Below the pieces are notes generated by a model, which did no database searches, was not told the DNA's origin, and worked only from the letters and a program-made list of their open reading frames with translations. From Lachnospiraceae bacterium (lineage in GTDB: Bacteria > Bacillota > Clostridia > Lachnospirales > Lachnospiraceae), in the NCBI GenBank assembly GCA_021202635.1, contig JAJQCQ010000066.1:1-55467 (forward strand): a stretch of 55,467 nucleotides of DNA, given 5' to 3'. A program made the position numbers and the translations under genes. Below, one piece after another: positions 51,570-55,467 of the stretch. How positions within the stretch are numbered: the first letter of the stretch is position 1; every line of letters starts with the position of its first letter.

Positions 51570-51912
51570 TATTCTCTTACGCCATCATACTGCATGACGT
51601 ATTTCTCGCCTAGGATCTTTAAAAGCTGAGGCAGTTCCCAACTATATCTCAGTCCATCGATAATTAAGCAAATGCAGTCTATGATAAAGTTGACAAAGTC
51701 TGTTCAGCCCCGGTATACTCTAATGAATGAGAGGACGCTGTACCAATAGGTCTCTTAGTGACTTTAAAATTAAGACCTCCTTGCAAGTGAATTGATAACA
51801 TACAATCCTCTTGGCGGATCGATTCAATCTGAACGTTTTTCGTTCCGGTAGATCAGGATTAGGGACAAGAACAAAAATTGGAAAAGCCAAAACAGAAAGG
51901 ATTTTAATCAAA
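51570..51912. other. Junction region with a coding remnant
   Basis: 343 bp. On the minus strand, about 51573-51700, an open stretch reads CLIIDGLRYSWELPQLLKI then LGEKYVMQYDGVRE and a stop. It has no start codon and no recognisable family, so I take it as the tail of a deleted gene. The rest is AT-rich and featureless. Confidence 0.5.
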
Positions 51913-52560
51913 ATGGAACATTTGTACAAATTACTTCAGGAAGCGTATTGTCTGACTGAACTCGACTGCGGCGAATACAGCCGCCAGAAGCTTAATGGAA
52001 TGACTTTTCATATCAAAGCTTTCCGGGCTCAGGGATTAGGACATATTTCCCTGATGCAGGCATCCGGCCTTCTGGGGCTGATGTCCATGGATACACTGAT
52101 CGTAAATCCTGCCGGGCTGGATATGCCGCTTTTGTCATATGACCGTGTAATTGCCATGAGAAAAGATACCCTGATCTATGAGCTTTACGATACGCTGCTT
52201 GGTCCAGCAGATCTATCAGCACTGAGAAATGTTCAGACCCGCTATGAAAAGCTTCCAGCCCATGACTTGGGGGAGCATTGGTACGATCCAATCAAGCTGC
52301 CGGAAAGCCTGTCAAAAAAGGGCAATAAGAAGCAACACGCCGCCTTTGATACCTGTGCCCGGGAATATCTTGCGGCTTATCTAACAGCGGCAAAATCTGC
52401 TCCAGCCTGCGACCCTGCAGCCAAGCAGAAAAAATCCGCCGTATATGTAGAAGGGCTTTTATCCCATGGCGGACCATCTACAGATGTCTTTTTAAAGGCC
52501 CTGGGCAGAGAGAAGACCGGGGAACTGTTCCGAACCTTCCTGTTTGGCACGGAAATATGA
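51913..52560 (+). CDS. Uncharacterised 215-aa protein
   Basis: I do not recognise it with confidence. It has an alpha/beta soluble sequence without signal or membrane segment. Distinct stretches are HISLMQASGLLGLMSMDTLI (30-70), NPAGLDMPLLSYDRVIAMRK, LIYELYDTLLGP near 95, and a C-terminal helical end LKALGREKTGELFRTFLFG. The central DMPLLSYDR-type strand pair loosely recalls ferredoxin-dependent bilin reductase topology, but without decisive residues, so I give that only as a lead. AAAGG lies about 13 nt before ATG 51913. It has its own strong terminator and lies in the decayed low-GC end of the window. Confidence 0.65.
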   Translation: MEHLYKLLQEAYCLTELDCGEYSRQKLNGMTFHIKAFRAQGLGHISLMQASGLLGLMSMDTLIVNPAGLDMPLLSYDRVIAMRKDTLIYELYDTLLGPADLSALRNVQTRYEKLPAHDLGEHWYDPIKLPESLSKKGNKKQHAAFDTCAREYLAAYLTAAKSAPACDPAAKQKKSAVYVEGLLSHGGPSTDVFLKALGREKTGELFRTFLFGTEI

Positions 52561-52571
52561 TATCTACCCAA

Positions 52572-52605
52572 AAAGCTTCTGAGCAAAACATGCGTCAGAA
52601 GCTTT
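52572..52605. terminator. Strong terminator, probably bidirectional
   Basis: Perfect 11-bp stem AAAGCTTCTGA / TCAGAAGCTTT with a 12-nt loop; T-rich on both sides, between two convergent genes. Confidence 0.9.
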
Positions 52606-52667
52606 CTTAATTCATTACGTATTTCACAGCATACCGTCCAATCTAGCATGTGATATTTTAAGAGAAT

Positions 52668-53408
52668 TTAAGATAAGTGCACCGTATGGACAATTCCGCC
52701 AACCTGGTTTGGCTTCGCATACATTTCCCCGATTTCTATGCAGCACCGGACTGTCTCACTGGCAATTGTTTCCATTCTGTCCAAATTCCAGTCTTCATGG
52801 ATACAAATTGCAGCTGGTACAAGATTATTCATTCCAACAGCAAATGCAAAACTTTGCAGGTAATACTCATCACGGTACCGGACATTATCATGCTCAATGA
52901 CAATATTATGCAAAATATATTGGTCTGAATCCTTATATCCAAAAAGCAAATGGTATTCAGGCGCTTCCATAATCGAACAGGAACACGATAATTTTACATC
53001 CAGCCGTTTTAAAAATTCTGCATGACTCTCATATTCGTTTTCTGCAATCAGTTTTGCGATAACATCGCTAATGAGATCGCATTGTCTCTGTTTATATTTA
53101 TCAAGACGGTACACATCGAACATTCCAGCAACGCCTAAAATGAAATATGGTGTCTTGAAAACTTTCATTACCTGATCGCTAACTGGGGAATCGTCCTTCA
53201 TTATTCTGGAGTCTGCAGCCATCACAATACCATTTCTATTCTTTAGTGCAAAAGTAAACTCATCTTTTCCGCTCCTTTTCCTTTTGAATTGTAAAGTAAA
53301 GCGGATTTTTGTTGTAGTAAACGTACTCACATTTTGTATTAGCATCGTCCCGGTATCCTGATACTGACCCGATAATAGTGCTTTCACGAATTCCTTCAGA
53401 AATTCCAA
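52668..53408 (-). CDS. Proteasome-like (Ntn-hydrolase fold) protein lacking Thr1
   Basis: 246 aa. From about residue 52 the sequence follows the proteasome beta/HslV/Anbu pattern: TFALKNRNGIVMAADSR (strands S1-S2 with the conserved Asp of AADSR), VMKVFKTPYFILGVAGMFD (Lys33 region and AG loop), a helical middle, and a C-terminal VGGIVHTVHLS strand. Counting back from the Asp (position 17), position 1 is Glu rather than the catalytic Thr, and about 50 extra residues precede it, so it is likely inactive as a self-processing protease or uses another site. The start is uncertain: TTG 53408 or ATG 53345; an out-of-frame ATG at 53415 has the better ribosome binding site, hinting at a frameshift. Confidence 0.6.
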   Translation of the reverse strand: MEFLKEFVKALLSGQYQDTGTMLIQNVSTFTTTKIRFTLQFKRKRSGKDEFTFALKNRNGIVMAADSRIMKDDSPVSDQVMKVFKTPYFILGVAGMFDVYRLDKYKQRQCDLISDVIAKLIAENEYESHAEFLKRLDVKLSCSCSIMEAPEYHLLFGYKDSDQYILHNIVIEHDNVRYRDEYYLQSFAFAVGMNNLVPAAICIHEDWNLDRMETIASETVRCCIEIGEMYAKPNQVGGIVHTVHLS

Positions 53409-53556
53409 TTGCCATCTATATCACATCCTTCATATTTTTCTATATTAACTTGTGAGTTAAAAGTTTGATTTACCACAAGGGCAAAAATACCCCTTGTTTA
53501 ACCAACTGGTTACAAGAATGTCCTTTTGAAACTGCTGGTTTTATGCTGATTGCTGG

Positions 53557-55076
53557 CTAAGCTACTTTTTGGGAGCCGGAATCCTTCGCTTGGAAGTGTT
53601 GAATATATTCATTTACCCAGGAACCCGGCCTGGCAATGAAACCCACTAAAAGTTTACGCTGGAGGTAATGCATCATTGTCGCTTCCGATATTATTCCTTC
53701 GGTCTAGCTTCTGGTATACCGCATGGTTTGTATCTCCTTTGTCTTGTTGGTGCTGAACATCATCATCTGAACAAGGCCCATTGCGATGCAGATTAGAGTG
53801 ACATATCGTTCTGTTGCATCAATAGTTCTGAGGATCTTCCGTCTGCAGCCTTCATCCTGGATAGTTTCCAACGGGTCAGGATCATCCTTTTTCTTAAAAT
53901 GATTCAGTTTCGGCATGCTGCAAGTCCAAAAATGATAACAGAACCCTCCGAACTGCTGCTTCAACCCACGGATACAGCTTTCGATTGAAAACCGCCTGCC
54001 ATAGAGTTCGATGATCTGCACCGGTTCCAGTGAGAGATCCGTGCTTACAAGGATGCTTCACTGTCCGGTTTTGACCATGGTCACAAGGACAAAACGGAGC
54101 TCTTGGTACAGACCCTGTTCCCAGAGCAGATCCAGTGACAGGTATTCGACATCTTGATGTTTTCCGTACAGCCAGGCTTCCGCTTTTGTAAACGCCTGTT
54201 CGAGACGCTTGCGTTCCGCTCCATCGTCAAACAGCCTGTTCAGGACGACCTTTCTTCCTTTTTGGAGCGGGCGTCCGCGCCTTCCCGGTTCCCGGGGTTC
54301 TGGTTTCTCGTAAGCCCTCGCCGGGTGGCATCTCGCACTTCGTACGAGATAAGCTGCGCAGCTGCTTTTTGCCTTTGTGACGACAGAAAGGATGTCCTCA
54401 TCGGCGGATGCATTTAGCTGTGCAAGCCGTTTTAGGGCTGGCACGGACAAAAAGTACCGATCCAGCAGAAAAACAGACTTTCCCAAAACACTGGCTGCCT
54501 CAAACCCGTTCTCTATCATCTGTATGACATGTGAGGAACCGCTGACAGTGCTTCCCTTCCATCCGGACGCAGCTTTCCCCCCGTCCTGGATACTTAGCCG
54601 GAGTGGCAGGCATACCTTATAACAAGCTTCACCGATTACCACGCCAACGCCGCCCATAAGGTGCCCAAATATGAACTTGCCTTTTGAAGAATCCTCGGAT
54701 TCCTGGTGTAGCTTTTTCACCCCGGCATGTAGCGGCCTTCTTTTGACTGTTTAACGCCGTCCCCGACGAGCACGTTCCTGCCATCCACCTTGTGGAGTGG
54801 TGCTTTTTCGAGGACGAGCTGGTACCATTTCTTCCTGATGTCCTGCGTTGTGAAAGCAGATGACCGGAAGAAGTGGAGCATGGCCTCATAACATGCAGGA
54901 TCCAGTGCCAGCGTCCGGATAGTGGATGTAACACCAAGGTGGTCATCCCGCAGAATGAACGCTATTATAATAAGAACAAACCATCGGAAAGCTGCTTTCC
55001 TGCTGAAACAGCCGCGGAAATATTCAAGTGACTGCTCGACGAATTCGGACATAGACTGAACCGTCGTGTGGCACAA
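53557..55076 (-). pseudogene. Broken DDE (RNase H-fold) IS transposase
   Basis: About 505 codons, no longer translatable in one piece. Part 1 (55076 to about 54717) contains VLVGDGVKQSKEGRYMPG, with the first catalytic Asp. A one-base loss in the G run near 54721 shifts the frame; restoring it gives MPGVKKLHQESEDSSKGK. Part 2 contains VFLLDRYFLSVPALKRLAQL with the likely second Asp and then hits an in-frame TGA at 54058. Part 3 (from about 54057) has IIELYGRRFSIESCIRGLKQ, with the catalytic Glu, and a second in-frame stop (TAG 53704). Reading continues in the same frame to a final TAG at 53557 (IISEATMMHYLQRKLLVGF). A 39-nt family A repeat lies in frame inside part 2. Confidence 0.8.
54315..54353 (-). 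repeat. 39-nt palindromic repeat, family A, inside the transposase
   Basis: Encodes LVRSARCHPARAY within CAAY[...]EKPEP. Flanked by GCTTAT and GCTTAC, a likely short target duplication; the stem is TCTCGTAC GAAG TGCGAGA on the minus strand. The reading frame is preserved. Confidence 0.8.
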
Positions 55077-55092
55077 ACAGTGAATAGTTCGC

Positions 55093-55335
55093 TTATATTG
55101 TGCTTACTTTCAAAGCAGACGGGCATTCCATATTCCGGACAGGTTCCATGCTGTTGGGACGCGGACCTTTTTTACCGGTAGGAATAATTTCACCGGTATC
55201 AGGGTCAAGCTTGCCAATCAGTTTTCTTTTGGAACGGGGTTGTTTAAGATCCTTGTCCCAATATGAGACGCTGTCGTAAACGTAGGCAGTTCCATTTTTA
55301 GCTTTTTTATAAGCTTTAACCACACGGCACATCAT
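55093..55335 (-). CDS. Small leading ORF of the insertion sequence
   Basis: 80 aa, basic at the start (VVKAYKKAKNGTAYVYDSVS), then YWDKDLKQPRSKRKLIGKLD and PDTGEIIPTGKK. The pattern of a short strand-rich N-terminal domain ending in an IGKLDPxTGEIIP motif is common at the front of IS transposases of the DDE type, sometimes fused, sometimes separate. It may bind the IS ends. The ORF is separated from the transposase by 16 nt and a different frame, so it may originally have been continuous with it. Its start codon overlaps a 21-bp palindrome. Confidence 0.65.
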   Translation of the reverse strand: MMCRVVKAYKKAKNGTAYVYDSVSYWDKDLKQPRSKRKLIGKLDPDTGEIIPTGKKGPRPNSMEPVRNMECPSALKVSTI

Positions 55336-55354
55336 AGTGATATTATATCACTAT
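55334..55354. promoter_or_regulatory. 21-bp palindrome at the start of the IS leading ORF
   Basis: ATAGTGATAT, one centre base, ATATCACTAT; perfect. A further half-site ATAGTGATAT follows at 55371-55380 and related CACTAT motifs up to 55430. Candidate operator or transposase-binding site. Confidence 0.6.
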
Positions 55355-55467
55355 GTTAAAGTCAAGAAAAATAGTGATATTTTACCATATATTATCAGTT
55401 TTACCACTATTTATTTTAACACTATGTTGGTGTCTGTGTCGATACGGAAAAGCACAAAATTAATCAA

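Larger units (their letters stand above)
53557..55335 (-). mobile_element. Degenerate insertion sequence
   Basis: Two-gene IS: a small leading ORF (55093-55335) and a DDE transposase (53557-55076), both minus strand. Terminal inverted repeats and target duplication could not be identified, and the right end may lie beyond the window. Confidence 0.75.

Noticed and set aside
54058-54060. In-frame TGA as selenocysteine codon in the transposase
   Set aside because: No SECIS-like hairpin is evident, and the gene has another stop and a frameshift, so decay is the simpler reading.

Overview
The window reads as a chromosomal segment of a spore-forming, fairly GC-rich member of the Clostridia, most likely Lachnospiraceae. 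The gene content supports this: a YyaC sporulation protein, a PdaA-type deacetylase, a SpoIIQ-like M23 protein, a 2-hydroxyacyl-CoA dehydratase/activase pair, an FN3 surface protein, a DUF1934 protein and a CvpA/DUF5711 pair. Ribosome binding sites are strong GGAGG-type. No rRNA is present, and there is one tRNA, Ser(CGA), with a near-consensus promoter.

Layout. 1-7500: housekeeping and envelope genes, mostly on the minus strand (guanylate kinase, Orn/Lys/Arg decarboxylase, polysaccharide deacetylase, secreted trigger-factor-like foldase, DUF1934, MurI, YigZ), with one small membrane protein on the plus strand. 7.7-10.8 kb: a class A penicillin-binding protein and tRNA-Ser. 11-21.9 kb: a long minus-strand run (M18 aminopeptidase, YqeY, galactokinase family, ABC-class ATPase, Gfo/Idh/MocA oxidoreductase, CvpA, DUF5711, LysM protein). 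22-24.1 kb: FN3 secreted protein and YyaC on the plus strand. 24.2-28.6 kb: ybaB-recR, then a fused dehydratase/activase and a frameshifted HgdB-like gene.

28.7-34.0 kb is the most interesting part. A DECH-box SF2 helicase is transcribed divergently from a three-gene operon: an unknown 257-aa protein, a P-loop ATPase and a second BrxC/BrxD-like (DUF2791-like) P-loop ATPase. The two directions share a perfect 13-bp inverted repeat whose arms each contain a -35 box, which ties the four genes together as one candidate system. None of the methylase, PglZ or protease genes of BREX is present. It is followed by a LysR regulator, a sulfotransferase and an inactive-looking M23 protein, then a hairpin-rich non-coding patch with 53-bp direct repeats.

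38.2-50.8 kb returns to core functions: MATE exporter, dnaX, 6-phosphofructokinase, GPH-type sugar symporter, glycogen phosphorylase and an IleS of the eukaryote-like type. A structured, probably RNA-coding stem-loop lies between pfkA and dnaX. 51-55.4 kb is lower in GC and decayed: a truncated cell-surface protein, an unknown 215-aa gene, a proteasome-like protein lacking the catalytic Thr1, and a broken insertion sequence.

Several families of short palindromic repeats are scattered between genes. One family has a 39-nt unit (13 codons), occurs in tandem next to galK, supplies the galK stop codon, and sits in frame inside the IS transposase.
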